From Erwinia tasmaniensis Et1/99 (lineage in GTDB: Bacteria > Pseudomonadota > Gammaproteobacteria > Enterobacterales > Enterobacteriaceae), in NCBI RefSeq assembly GCF_000026185.1, contig NC_010694.1, positions 372,001-436,000 of the forward strand: a stretch of DNA of 64,000 bases. The letters run 5' to 3'. The first letter of the stretch is position 1, and each line of letters starts with the position of its first letter. Made by a program: the position numbers and the translations under genes. Under the pieces are notes generated by a model that worked only from the letters and a program-made list of their open reading frames with translations, was not told the origin of the DNA and ran no database searches. Positions 43,377 through 52,100 of this stretch are shown in pieces.

Positions 43377-44080
43377 AGTGGCTCACTTATTTTAGAGGCA
43401 TAACTGAGGTGCATGTAAATTAGCAGGGTACGGTATCTGCGCACATTGTGATTGTCCGTTTCGAGCACTCTTTAGAAAAAAATGGCGGCCAAAAGTGTGT
43501 TACACGGCAGGATGCTTTTAGTAACGAACAACATTTTGTGCGAATTAAGCACTCATTTTTTTAGGTCATCGTCTCATCTGCTTTAGGGGAGAAATAATGT
43601 CAAAAGGCGTGTCGGGTAAGCCGATACTGTGCGTTTATGCACATCGGAGACGGTCCAATAAAAAACGTGCTGGCAGAGGTTTTGTACTAATCTGGTCACG
43701 ATGCTACAAAAGCCAATATGGCTAATGTTAATATTTTCACTGCGCCTGACGGGCATCGTAGCGTTTGGCGTTTACCGGTGCCGCAGGACATGGGGCAGGC
43801 TGTTTCAGCTGGGGGCAATGGGTAAAAAAACAGGACGATTTAATCTGCGGCGACTCATCATCTATTGATAAGCGGGCTATTACAGGTTAAAAGCGATAGC
43901 TGTTCCTTTACCTGATGGCAACAGCCATTTGCCAGCGCTCTCAAGTTGGCCCTCGGATGATTATAACAGGATTTGAATGGGTGCCGACACCGTTGCGCAT
44001 CGGGCTTATACAACCGGCTGATATTACTAAGGCCTGAATGAAAAGGACGCGAATTCCCCGGTGGATCGCGCAGGTATAGC
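43377..44080. other. 0.7-kb gene-poor gap between yhbW and yhbS
   Basis: The region corresponds in E. coli to the yhbV-yhbU-yhbT interval, but I see no remnant of those genes on either strand. It holds one small candidate ORF with a strong Shine-Dalgarno (43597-43725) and an AT-rich stretch before it (43480-43570) that could hold a promoter. The 43726-44080 part shows nothing I can name. Confidence 0.55.
43597..43725 (+). CDS. Candidate small basic protein, 42 residues, unknown
   Basis: ATG 43597 is preceded by AGGGGAG at ideal spacing, the best ribosome-binding site in this gap. The 42-residue product begins MSKGVSGKPILCVYAHRRR and is rich in Arg/Lys, with a short hydrophobic patch (GFVLIW). 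I recognise no family. Nothing but the ribosome-binding site supports it, so it could equally be a chance frame. It lies alone between yhbW and yhbS. Confidence 0.3.
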   Translation: MSKGVSGKPILCVYAHRRRSNKKRAGRGFVLIWSRCYKSQYG

Positions 44081-44584
44081 ATGTTAATTCGCACAGAAAT
44101 TGGCATTGATGCCGCCAGCATTGATGCCCTGCTGCGCCGCAGCTTCCCGACCTCCGCCGAAGCGGAGCTGGTACAGCAGCTACGTGAAGACGGGTTACTG
44201 ACTTTGGGGATGGTTGCCACCGATGATGAAGGTCAGGTTCTGGGCTATGCGTCATTCAGCCCGGTGACCGTTAACGGCGAAGAGCAGCAATGGGTTGGAC
44301 TGGCGTCGTTGGCGGTCGATGACAGCGTGCGTAAGCAGGGTCTTGCATCGCGTTTGATTGACGAAGGGCTGGATACCTTAAATGAATTCGGCTACGCCGC
44401 TGTGGTTGTGCTGGGCGATCCGGCTTACTACCAGCGCCGCGGTTTTGAGCCTGCGGTACGTCACCAGCTACGCTGCCGCGGCCACGGCACGGAAGAGACC
44501 TTCCTGGTCTACGGGCTGTCGGATGAGGCTTTCAACGGCGTGTCGGGTTATATCGCGTATCCGTCGCCCTTTGATCGACTCTGA
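44081..44584 (+). CDS. yhbS: GNAT-family acetyltransferase YhbS
   Basis: Putative N-acetyltransferase; substrate unknown. It has 167 residues, exactly the E. coli length. The acetyl-CoA motif is [19 protein letters not shown] (R/QxxG/A), and the [10 protein letters not shown] stretch is the C-terminal GNAT motif. Start ATG 44081 has AGG six bases upstream. The last 37 bp overlap the 3' end of yhbQ on the other strand. Confidence 0.93.
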   Translation: MLIRTEIGIDAASIDALLRRSFPTSAEAELVQQLREDGLLTLGMVATDDEGQVLGYASFSPVTVNGEEQQWVGLASLAVDDSVRKQGLASRLIDEGLDTLNEFGYAAVVVLGDPAYYQRRGFEPAVRHQLRCRGHGTEETFLVYGLSDEAFNGVSGYIAYPSPFDRL

Positions 44585-44874
44585 TCGGCAAACCACTGGA
44601 TCAGTGAGACGGGCTGCTGTTCCGTCAGCCTGACCTTCTGCGGTCTTTTAAGCCGCTTGACCCGGTATTCCAGCTTTGATGCCAGAGAGCGGTCGCCCGC
44701 TGCGCAGTGAAATACCAGCTCAAGCGGCCCTTTACCGCGCAGCGCTTTGGCACCTTTTCCATCCTGGTGCTGGGCGAATCGTCGCGCCACGTCCAGGGCG
44801 ATCCCGGTGTAGAGCACGCCGCCAGCGGTACGCACAATATACAAATGCCATTCGGCGTGAGAAACGGTGTCCAT
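44548..44874 (-). CDS. yhbQ: GIY-YIG nuclease-superfamily protein YhbQ
   Basis: Small protein of the UPF0213 group with the GIY-YIG nuclease fold; the E. coli homologue has been linked to DNA repair, but its role is not settled. It has 108 residues (100 in E. coli). The signature appears as LYIVRT...LYTGI with downstream Arg (VARRF) and [17 protein letters not shown]. Its 3' end overlaps yhbS tail to tail by 37 bp. Confidence 0.92.
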   Translation of the reverse strand: MDTVSHAEWHLYIVRTAGGVLYTGIALDVARRFAQHQDGKGAKALRGKGPLELVFHCAAGDRSLASKLEYRVKRLKRPQKVRLTEQQPVSLIQWFADQSRSKGDGYAI

Positions 44875-45002
44875 AGATTAACCCGGCGCAATCATAATCA
44901 TGATACTGTAACGCAAAGTCTGTTAAACAGGCTACGACTGACGCAGCCCGGCATTTTATACCTGGCTGCATGATCAAATGACTGACCTATTCAGGAAGAA
45001 AG

Positions 45003-45401
45003 ATGGCCACTTTGCAACTCTTACTCGCCTTTGCCAGTTATTTTTTTACCAGCTGCGCGATGGTACTGGTGTTCCTGTTGATCTATACGCGCATCACCCC
45101 ACACAACGAATGGCGTCTGATTAAGGCCAATAATCTGGCGGCGACCTGGGGATTTATCGGTGCTTTGCTGGGCTACATCATCCCTTTGGCCAGCGTGGCG
45201 ATTAACTCCGTCAACCTGCTGGATTACCTGCTATGGGGTGCGGTGGCGCTGGTCGTGCAGCTGCTGGTTTTCACCGCCGTTCGTCTGTTTATTCGCGACA
45301 TCAGTCAACGTATTGAGGAAAACCAGCATGCCGCAGGACTCTTTCTCGGCGCGGTGTCACTTGGCGTGGGCATCCTGAACGCGGCCTGCATGACCTACTG
45401 A
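45003..45401 (+). CDS. yjfL: DUF350 inner-membrane protein YjfL
   Basis: Four-helix membrane protein of the DUF350/YjfL family, function unknown. It has 132 residues, equal to E. coli YjfL, with ITPHNEWRLIKANN after the first helix and NAACMTY at the end. In E. coli it lies in an operon with yjfK/yjfM near 95 min; here it stands alone between yhbQ and nrdG, at the junction of two segments that are far apart in E. coli. It ends one base before nrdG, convergent. Confidence 0.88.
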   Translation: MATLQLLLAFASYFFTSCAMVLVFLLIYTRITPHNEWRLIKANNLAATWGFIGALLGYIIPLASVAINSVNLLDYLLWGAVALVVQLLVFTAVRLFIRDISQRIEENQHAAGLFLGAVSLGVGILNAACMTY

Positions 45402-45402
45402 C

Positions 45403-45867
45403 TTAGCGCAGTTGATGAATAACCTGGTTGCTGCTGCCACGCCACGGCAGCGCCGGGTCTTTCAGCGCCAGAATAAATTTCCCGTCTATCAGCACGTTGA
45501 TTTCGTTGATAACCCGCCGCTGGCTGTCGTCCAGCTCCTGCAGCCGGTAGCCGGTCCACATCCAGATATCTTTACCCGAACATTCGCGCCTGACCCGGCG
45601 TAGCAGGCGACCCACATCGGCCAGATTGGCCGGGTGCAGCGGATCGCCGCCGGATAACGACAGCCCCTGACGAATAATGCGCGTATCGTTAAGGTCGGCA
45701 ATCAATTGTTCTTCCATTTCAAGGGTAAACGGCTGCCCGGAGTTTAGCCGCCAGGTACTTTTATTGTAACAACCCCGGCACCGATGCACGCAGCCGGCCA
45801 CGAACAGCGTACAGCGCGTACCGGGACCATTCACCACGTCCACAGGATAGTATTGATGGATATTCAT
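45403..45867 (-). CDS. nrdG: Anaerobic ribonucleotide reductase activase NrdG
   Basis: Radical SAM enzyme that installs the glycyl radical on NrdD. It has 154 residues, as in E. coli. The [4Fe-4S] motif CxxxCxxC is at Cys26, Cys30 and Cys33 (GCVHRCRGC). The SAM-binding LSLSGGDPLHPAN segment is present. It overlaps nrdD by ATGA, so the two are coupled. Confidence 0.97.
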   Translation of the reverse strand: MNIHQYYPVDVVNGPGTRCTLFVAGCVHRCRGCYNKSTWRLNSGQPFTLEMEEQLIADLNDTRIIRQGLSLSGGDPLHPANLADVGRLLRRVRRECSGKDIWMWTGYRLQELDDSQRRVINEINVLIDGKFILALKDPALPWRGSSNQVIHQLR

Positions 45868-48002
45868 TCTGCCTGACCTGAGGACTGATGTTTCACCCGG
45901 CGTTTGACCTCTTCCTGCTTGCCCGCGTTAAAAGGGCGTGCGTCCGGACTGCCAAGATAGCCACACACGCGGCGGGTCACCGAAAGGCGGCTGCTGTTGC
46001 CGTTGGCGCAGTTTGGGCAGGTAAAGCCTTTGCTGGTGCAGGTGAATTCGCCGCGAAAACCACATTCGTAGCATTGGTCGATCGGGGTATTGGTGCCGTA
46101 ATAGGGTACCCGGCCGTAGCTGTAATCCCATACGTCTTCCAGGGCTTTAAGGTTATGCTCCATGTTGGGGTACTCGCCGTAGCAAATAAAACCGCCGTTG
46201 GTCAACGGGGGATAGGCGGCCTCGAAGTCGATTTTGTCGTAAGGGTTAACCTTTTTCTCCACGTCGAGATGGAAGCTGTTGGTATAGTAGCCTTTGTCGG
46301 TTACCCCTGGCACCACGCCAAACTCGGCGGCATCAAGCCGGCAGAAGCGATCGCACAGGTTTTCACTCGGCGTGCTGTACAGGCTAAAGCCGTAGCCGGT
46401 TTCCCGTTTCCACCGGTCGACGGCCGTGCGCATATGGGCGACGATCTCCAGGCCTTTGGCACGCAGTCGTGCATCATCATAGGGATGCACGCCGCCGCCG
46501 CTGAGTGCATTCAGCGTTTCATGTATGCCGATATAGCCCAGCGAAATTGAGGCGCGCCCGTGCTTAAAAATGGCTGCAACAGGCTCATCGGCCGTTAAGC
46601 GTACCCCGCAGGCGCCCTCCATATACAGGATCGGGGCGACGCGGGCCTTTACATTTTCCATCCGGGCGATGCGCGTCATCAACGCCTTTTTCGCCAGCAG
46701 CAGACGCCGATCGAGCAGCGTCCAGAAATGGCCTTCGTTCCCGTGCGCTTCCAGCGCGATGCGCGGCAGATTAAGGCTGATGACGCCGATATTGCAGCGA
46801 CCATCATGAACGGGTTTTCCCGCCTCCTGATAATCGTCGAGGAAGCTGCGGCAGCCCATCGGCGTTTTAAACGAACCGGTCACGGCGACCACCTGTTCAT
46901 AATTAAGGATATCGGGATACATACGTTTGCTGGCGCACTCCAGCGCCAGCCGCTTGATATCGTAGTTGGGCTCGCCGGCGTGGCGGTTCAACCCGGCTTT
47001 AATGGCGAATACCAGCTTGGGAAAGACCGCCGTTTTATGATTTTTACCCAGCCCGGCAATGCGGTTACGCAGGATAGACTGCTGGATCAGTCGTGCCGCC
47101 CAGCTGGTGCCGAGGCCAAAGCCGAAAGTGACAAACGGCGTTTGACCGTTGGCGGTATGCAGCGTATTGACTTCATACTCCAGCGACTGAAAGGCGTCAT
47201 AACACTCCTTTTCGGTGCGTGAACGGGCGTAGGCTTCGGCGTCGGCAATCTGCCATTGATGGGCAATGGCTTGATGCCTGGCGAGGCTGGCGTCAACGAA
47301 CGGAGCCAGTACCTCATCGATGCGATTAATGGTAGTGCCGCCGTAAATATGGCTGGCGACCTGCGCAATAATCTGTGCGGTCACGGCGGTGGCGGTTGAG
47401 ATCGATTTCGGCGTTTCGATCCCGGCGTTACCCATATTGAAGCCCTGGGTTAGCATGCCGTGCAGGTCGATCAACATGCAGTTGAACATCGGGAAGAAGG
47501 GTGCGTAATCAAGATCGTGGTAGTGGATCTCGCCGCGCTCATGAGCGTCAACCACATCTCGTGGCAGCATATGCTGCCGTGAGTAGTGTTTGGCGACGAT
47601 CCCGGCTAACAGATCGCGCTGGGTGGGGATAACCTTACTGTCTTTATTGGCATTTTCATTCAACAGCGCGGTTTCAGTTTGGTCAATCAGGCCACGGATC
47701 TCACTATTTAACCGCCCCTGGCGTTCCCGCGCCACGTCGCGATCGTGGCGATACTCAATATAGCGGCGTGCCAGTCGTGGATAGCGGCCGGCCATCAGCA
47801 GATTTTCCACGGCCTGCTGTACTTCGTTAATGTCTACCTGCTGGCGGTTGCCCAGCGCGGCGCTAATCTGGCTGGCTGCGCTGGTGCAGTAATCGTCGTC
47901 GTCAATATTTGCTGCTTTTGCCGCCGCACGAATTGCGGCTTCGATGCGCGCAGGATCGAATACCACTTTGCAGCCATCGCGTTTGATCACCTGAGTTAAC
48001 AC
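45864..48002 (-). CDS. nrdD: Anaerobic ribonucleoside-triphosphate reductase NrdD
   Basis: Class III reductase making dNTPs from NTPs without oxygen. It has 712 residues, the E. coli length: N-terminal ATP-cone (about 3-95), catalytic barrel, four-cysteine zinc site (CYECGF...CPNC), and the glycyl radical loop RVCGYLGSPDARPFN close to the C-terminus. The start is GTG 48002 with GGAG seven bases upstream. Two NrdR-like boxes sit 20-70 bp upstream of the start. Confidence 0.97.
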   Translation of the reverse strand: MLTQVIKRDGCKVVFDPARIEAAIRAAAKAANIDDDDYCTSAASQISAALGNRQQVDINEVQQAVENLLMAGRYPRLARRYIEYRHDRDVARERQGRLNSEIRGLIDQTETALLNENANKDSKVIPTQRDLLAGIVAKHYSRQHMLPRDVVDAHERGEIHYHDLDYAPFFPMFNCMLIDLHGMLTQGFNMGNAGIETPKSISTATAVTAQIIAQVASHIYGGTTINRIDEVLAPFVDASLARHQAIAHQWQIADAEAYARSRTEKECYDAFQSLEYEVNTLHTANGQTPFVTFGFGLGTSWAARLIQQSILRNRIAGLGKNHKTAVFPKLVFAIKAGLNRHAGEPNYDIKRLALECASKRMYPDILNYEQVVAVTGSFKTPMGCRSFLDDYQEAGKPVHDGRCNIGVISLNLPRIALEAHGNEGHFWTLLDRRLLLAKKALMTRIARMENVKARVAPILYMEGACGVRLTADEPVAAIFKHGRASISLGYIGIHETLNALSGGGVHPYDDARLRAKGLEIVAHMRTAVDRWKRETGYGFSLYSTPSENLCDRFCRLDAAEFGVVPGVTDKGYYTNSFHLDVEKKVNPYDKIDFEAAYPPLTNGGFICYGEYPNMEHNLKALEDVWDYSYGRVPYYGTNTPIDQCYECGFRGEFTCTSKGFTCPNCANGNSSRLSVTRRVCGYLGSPDARPFNAGKQEEVKRRVKHQSSGQAE

Positions 48003-48022
48003 TGTGGATCTCCTGAATGGTG

Positions 48023-48069
48023 AAACTATATATGGGGGTTTTATCTATATTAATGCCTATATATAGCGT
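48023..48069 (-). promoter_or_regulatory. Pair of NrdR boxes upstream of nrdDG
   Basis: Two sites centred 31 bp (three helical turns) apart. 48023-48038 has core CTATATATGG; 48054-48069 has the perfect core CTATATATAG. Each matches 12 of 16 positions of the NrdR consensus as I remember it. NrdR represses class Ia, Ib and III reductases when dATP is high. The promoter -10 (TATATA, minus strand) probably lies inside the upstream box, so binding would block RNA polymerase. Confidence 0.75.
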
Positions 48070-48095
48070 TTTGCTGCAGTTTAACTGCCGTTTTA

Positions 48096-48109
48096 TTGAC
48101 CTGCGGCAA
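48096..48109. promoter_or_regulatory. Possible FNR site upstream of nrdDG
   Basis: TTGAC-CTGC-GGCAA is one mismatch from the FNR half-site pair TTGAY-N4-RTCAA. nrdDG is FNR-activated in E. coli. The centre would be near -49 from the start predicted from the -10 at 48060-48065, not the canonical -41.5, so this is tentative. Confidence 0.35.
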
Positions 48110-48270
48110 AGTCAGTGAGGATCTCTCATTCACCCGCACAGCGCTGCCGATAATTTTTTTTGCCCCTCCGGCGTGCCGTGACGGTTGCATTCAACCATAA
48201 GGAGTCACTACTATTGCCGGTTGCTGTGGAGCGAAACCATTTCGCTCTGGTTACTCTGGGATACTGCCCA

Positions 48271-50832
48271 ATGTCGTCCGTTGCTTATAACGAAAAACAG
48301 GTCATTCGCTGGCTTGGTGCGCGCACCGTGGCCCGGGCGCGGGATCTGATTGCCAACGTACAGCATATTCAGTGGCAAAATACTCTGCTAACCGGAGAAG
48401 TGCCGGGGCGAAAAGCAGAGCCGTTTAGCGTGATTGTTCATTTCAGCCGTCCGCAGGGCAAACTGCTCGCCAGCGGCGAGTGCAGCTGTGCGGTAAAGAA
48501 CAACTGCAAACATGTGGCTGCGCTGATGTTAGCGCATCTACAAATGCGCCAGCCACAGCCCGTCATCGCCATCGACACGATCCAGGCGGTGCCGATACCC
48601 GTGCTGCAACTCCAGTCCTGGGCTAAATTTATCAGCGGCTACGGCCATTATGGCCACCGACAAAAACGTCTTGATTTTGCCGCGGTCAGTTTTGACTATG
48701 CCGGGGTGAAAGTGGATGCCGGCAGCCAGGCCGAGAGCTTTGCCGACCGTAGCGGGAAGCGTTTCCAGGTTCAGCGTCTGGCGGATGACGAGCAGCACTG
48801 GCTGTCACAGCTGGACAGTACCGTGCTGAATAACATTCCCTCCGGGCATATTTATACCCCGGCTCCGCTTCCCGATACGATATTTGCGCCCGCATCGCCC
48901 GCCGAGTGGCGTGAATTCATTAAAAAGGGCCTGCCGGATCTGCGCAAACGCGGCTGGCGTATCAGCATGGAAGATGATTTTACCTGGAATATCACCGAGG
49001 TGGATAACATCGAAGGGCGTGCCGTTCAGGGGGAGGATGGCGGGTTTAACCTTGAACTTGCGATGAAAATTGGCCGCCGCCGCGTGCGGCTGGAGCCGCT
49101 GCTGGCAGGGCTTTTCGCGCGCGATCGACGCTGGATGTCCGGCGATCTCTCGTTAATCCCAGACGATGAACAGATCGAAATACGTGATAAATATCAGCAG
49201 CGTCTGGCGTTCCGTGCTTCCCAGCTCAAGCCGCTGGTGGGGAACCTTATCGACCTGTTTACCCACGGCGAAGCGATGCCGCTGCGTCTGGGTGCCTGGG
49301 ATATCGGCCGTCTTAGCGAAGCGGACGATCGCGGCCGCTGGATCTTTGACGGCGAAAACGCGGTTTTTCAGCTGGCAGAGCGGCTAAGCGGTCATACGGG
49401 CGTACAGCCGGTCGCGGCACCGGTTGGGCTGCGGGCAACGCTGCGCGACTATCAGTTGCAGGGCGTAAGCTGGATGCAGTTCCTGAGTCAGCACCAGCTG
49501 GCTGGCGTGCTGGCTGACGATATGGGCTTAGGCAAAACCATTCAGACGCTGGCCCATCTGCTGCTGGAAAAAGAGGCGGGGCGGCTCGATCGACCGGCGC
49601 TTATCGTGGTGCCAACCACCCTGGTGCACAACTGGTGCTGCGAAGCCGCCCGCTTTGCGCCCGGGCTCAGGGTGTTGGCGCTAACCGGCCCGCAGCGCAA
49701 AGACTTTTATCAGCGGCTTGAGCAGTATGATGTCGTGATCTCCACCTATTCGCTGTTATGGCGCGATCAGCCGCAGCTGGTGGCACAGCACTACCACCTG
49801 CTGATCCTCGATGAAGCGCAGTATGTGAAGAACAGCAGCTCACGCGCGGCGTCGGTCATTCGGACTCTGAAAACACGCCATCGCCTCTGTCTGACCGGAA
49901 CCCCGCTGGAAAACCATCTTGGCGAACTGTGGTCGCAGTTTGATTTTCTGCTGCCGGGCTTTCTGGGCAGCGAACGCGATTTCACCCAACGCTGGCGCAT
50001 TCCGATCGAGCGGCAGGGGGATGCCGTGCGGCGCGAACTGCTGGCGAAACGCGTGCGGCCATTTATGCTGCGTCGGCGTAAGCAGGAGGTCGCAAAGGAG
50101 CTGCCGCCTAAGAATACCATCGTGCGCAGCGTGGCGCTGGACGGGGCACAGCGTGAACTGTATGACGATGTTCTCGAGGCGATGCAGGACCGCGTTCAGC
50201 TGGCGGTCCAGCAGCAGGGAGCGGGGCGCAGCCACCTGCTGGTGTTGGATGCCCTATTAAAGCTACGCCAGATCTGCTGCGATCCGCGTTTGCTGTCCGA
50301 TCCTCGTGCGGAGAAGGTCCGTCACTCGGCCAAGCTGGCGCTGCTGCGTGAAATGCTGCGTGACCTGCTGGCGGAAGATCGGCGGATCCTGATCTTCTCG
50401 CAGTTTACCACCATGCTGACGATCATCGCCGGGGAGCTGCAAAAGGCACATATCCCGTTTGTGACCCTGACCGGTTCTACCCGCGATCGCAATGAACCGG
50501 TACGCCGTTTCCAGCAGGGTGAGGTTCCGGTATTCCTGATCAGCCTGAAGGCGGGCGGCGTGGGGCTGAACCTCACGGCGGCAGATACGGTGATCCACTA
50601 CGATCCCTGGTGGAACCCGGCAGCGGAAAACCAGGCGACCGATCGTGCTTATCGCCTCGGACAGGATAAGCCGGTATTTGTTTACAAGCTGATTGCTGCC
50701 GACACCATCGAAGAAAAGATCGTCGCCTTACAGCAGCAAAAAGCCGATCTGGCCGAAGAGATCCTCAGTGATGGGCTAAGTGAACCCGCCAGCTTTAGCC
50801 AGCAGGATATCACCGATCTGTTTGCACCCTGA
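48271..50832 (+). CDS. SWIM-domain SNF2-family helicase
   Basis: Large orphan DEAD/SNF2 ATPase of 853 residues, role unknown. A SWIM zinc finger (CSCAVKNNCKH, about residues 71-81) is followed by a long middle region. The SNF2 core follows: motif I DDMGLGKT, DEAQ box LILDEAQYVKN, motif III LTGTPLENHLGELWS, motif V GGVGLNLTAAD, motif VI ATDRAYRLGQDKPV. I use ATG 48271; a TTG at 48214 has a better ribosome-binding site (GGAG, nine bases) and would add 19 residues. It is distinct from RapA/HepA, which lacks SWIM. It stands alone, divergent from nrdD, where E. coli has treRBC-mgtA. Confidence 0.88.
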   Translation: MSSVAYNEKQVIRWLGARTVARARDLIANVQHIQWQNTLLTGEVPGRKAEPFSVIVHFSRPQGKLLASGECSCAVKNNCKHVAALMLAHLQMRQPQPVIAIDTIQAVPIPVLQLQSWAKFISGYGHYGHRQKRLDFAAVSFDYAGVKVDAGSQAESFADRSGKRFQVQRLADDEQHWLSQLDSTVLNNIPSGHIYTPAPLPDTIFAPASPAEWREFIKKGLPDLRKRGWRISMEDDFTWNITEVDNIEGRAVQGEDGGFNLELAMKIGRRRVRLEPLLAGLFARDRRWMSGDLSLIPDDEQIEIRDKYQQRLAFRASQLKPLVGNLIDLFTHGEAMPLRLGAWDIGRLSEADDRGRWIFDGENAVFQLAERLSGHTGVQPVAAPVGLRATLRDYQLQGVSWMQFLSQHQLAGVLADDMGLGKTIQTLAHLLLEKEAGRLDRPALIVVPTTLVHNWCCEAARFAPGLRVLALTGPQRKDFYQRLEQYDVVISTYSLLWRDQPQLVAQHYHLLILDEAQYVKNSSSRAASVIRTLKTRHRLCLTGTPLENHLGELWSQFDFLLPGFLGSERDFTQRWRIPIERQGDAVRRELLAKRVRPFMLRRRKQEVAKELPPKNTIVRSVALDGAQRELYDDVLEAMQDRVQLAVQQQGAGRSHLLVLDALLKLRQICCDPRLLSDPRAEKVRHSAKLALLREMLRDLLAEDRRILIFSQFTTMLTIIAGELQKAHIPFVTLTGSTRDRNEPVRRFQQGEVPVFLISLKAGGVGLNLTAADTVIHYDPWWNPAAENQATDRAYRLGQDKPVFVYKLIAADTIEEKIVALQQQKADLAEEILSDGLSEPASFSQQDITDLFAP

Positions 50833-51053
50833 TTTACCTGCTCTCACCCTAACCTTGCCGCGCCATGTGGCAGCACGTTGCTGGCCGCGGATCTGCCGTT
50901 GCGAGCGTTAAGATGGGGCCGTCACTCGTGGCCGTGACAGGAAATGAGTGCATCTGTGGTGCCGGTCAGTGGCAAGGATGTGCCTGCTCAGCATAGAGGG
51001 TGGCGTGCTGGCTTGTCCCGTTGAAACGTTGCTGCGGGAGGATAATATCCTTC

Positions 51054-51084
51054 TGCGCCAGGCCTTCAGCAGCGGCCTGGCGCA
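51054..51084. other. Perfect 11-bp inverted repeat near the ridA 3' end
   Basis: TGCGCCAGGCC (51054-51064) pairs with GGCCTGGCGCA (51074-51084) around a 9-nt loop. A second inverted repeat, CAGGGG/CCCCTG (51091-51112), lies directly after the ridA stop. No T run follows on either strand, so these are not classic terminators. They lie in the 281-bp spacer between the helicase and ridA, which otherwise shows nothing. Confidence 0.55.
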
Positions 51085-51113
51085 CTATAGCAGGGGCGAA
51101 CGCGCTCCCCTGG

Positions 51114-51506
51114 TTATGCCTGGCGCCGCACGGCGATCGCTTCGATTTCGATTTTCACATCTTTTGGCAAACGCGCGACTTCCACGCACGAGCGTGCCGG
51201 GAAGTTGGCCTGATGTTCGGTGAAAAACGCTTCGTAGGTGGCGTTAACCGTGGCGAAGTCATTAAGATCTTTAACGAACACCGTGGTTTTCACGATGTCA
51301 CCAACCTGCAAACCGGCGGCTTCTACAATCGCCCGCACGTTTTCCAGCGACTGGCGTGCCTGGGCGGCAATATCGTCCGCCACCGTGCCGGTAGTGGGAT
51401 CGACCGGGATCTGGCCAGAGGTCATAATCATGCTGCCGAGGTCGACGCCCTGAACATAGGGGCCGATGGCGGCAGGCGCTTTTTCAGTACTGATTTCGCG
51501 AGACAT
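51114..51506 (-). CDS. ridA: Enamine/imine deaminase RidA
   Basis: Hydrolyses reactive 2-aminoacrylate and related enamines released by PLP enzymes such as threonine dehydratase. It has 130 residues from ATG 51506 (AGGAG upstream; the longer open frame lacks support). The core is APAAIGPYVQGVDLGSMIMTSGQ-like, with FPARSCVEVARLPKDVKIEIEAIA holding the substrate Arg. It lies 118 bp after pyrI, as in E. coli. Confidence 0.97.
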   Translation of the reverse strand: MSREISTEKAPAAIGPYVQGVDLGSMIMTSGQIPVDPTTGTVADDIAAQARQSLENVRAIVEAAGLQVGDIVKTTVFVKDLNDFATVNATYEAFFTEHQANFPARSCVEVARLPKDVKIEIEAIAVRRQA

Positions 51507-51624
51507 TTTTTCTCCTGAAGTGATCTGAGACGATCCCCTGCATACCTGAAGCTGGCGTTGATATTGCCTGGCGAGGGGCACCCACATCCTGCCCGCCGCC
51601 GGCGCGAATTGCAAACGACAACGG

Positions 51625-52089
51625 TCAGCCGTTTGCCATCACCACATGGTGCGCGAACTCTTTTTCACAATATTTGCACTTCAGGTGCAGTTCATCATGG
51701 CGTTTTTTCACCGCGAAGCTGGAATCAACCGGCTCGCTGCGGCTGATACAGTTGCTGTTCGGGCAGGTCAGCACGCGGTCGATGCGATCCGGCAGCGTGG
51801 GGGAGAGCTTCGCCACCACGTTATATTCATCAATACGGTTTACCGTGGCGTGCGGGGCATACACCGCCAGCTGATTAACCTGATCGTCGGTCAGAAAGGT
51901 GTTCTCAATCTTGATCAGGTCTTTACGTCCCAGCTCCCCGGAGGGCAGGTTCAGGCCGATAGTAATGCGCTGATCGGTTTCCGTCAGGCGGAACAGCGAC
52001 AGCAGCTTAAAGCCAACCAGTGCCGGAATATGGTCAATCACCGTACCGCGTTTAATCGCTTCGACCTGTAGTTTATTGTCCTGAGTCAT
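51625..52089 (-). CDS. pyrI: Aspartate carbamoyltransferase regulatory chain PyrI
   Basis: Binds ATP, CTP and UTP and gives allosteric control to PyrB. It has 154 residues. The C-terminal zinc site is Cys109, Cys114, Cys138 and Cys141 (CPNSNC and CKYC), which docks the regulatory to the catalytic chain. It is 11 bp downstream of pyrB in one operon. Confidence 0.98.
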
Positions 52090-52100
52090 GATTGTTCCCC

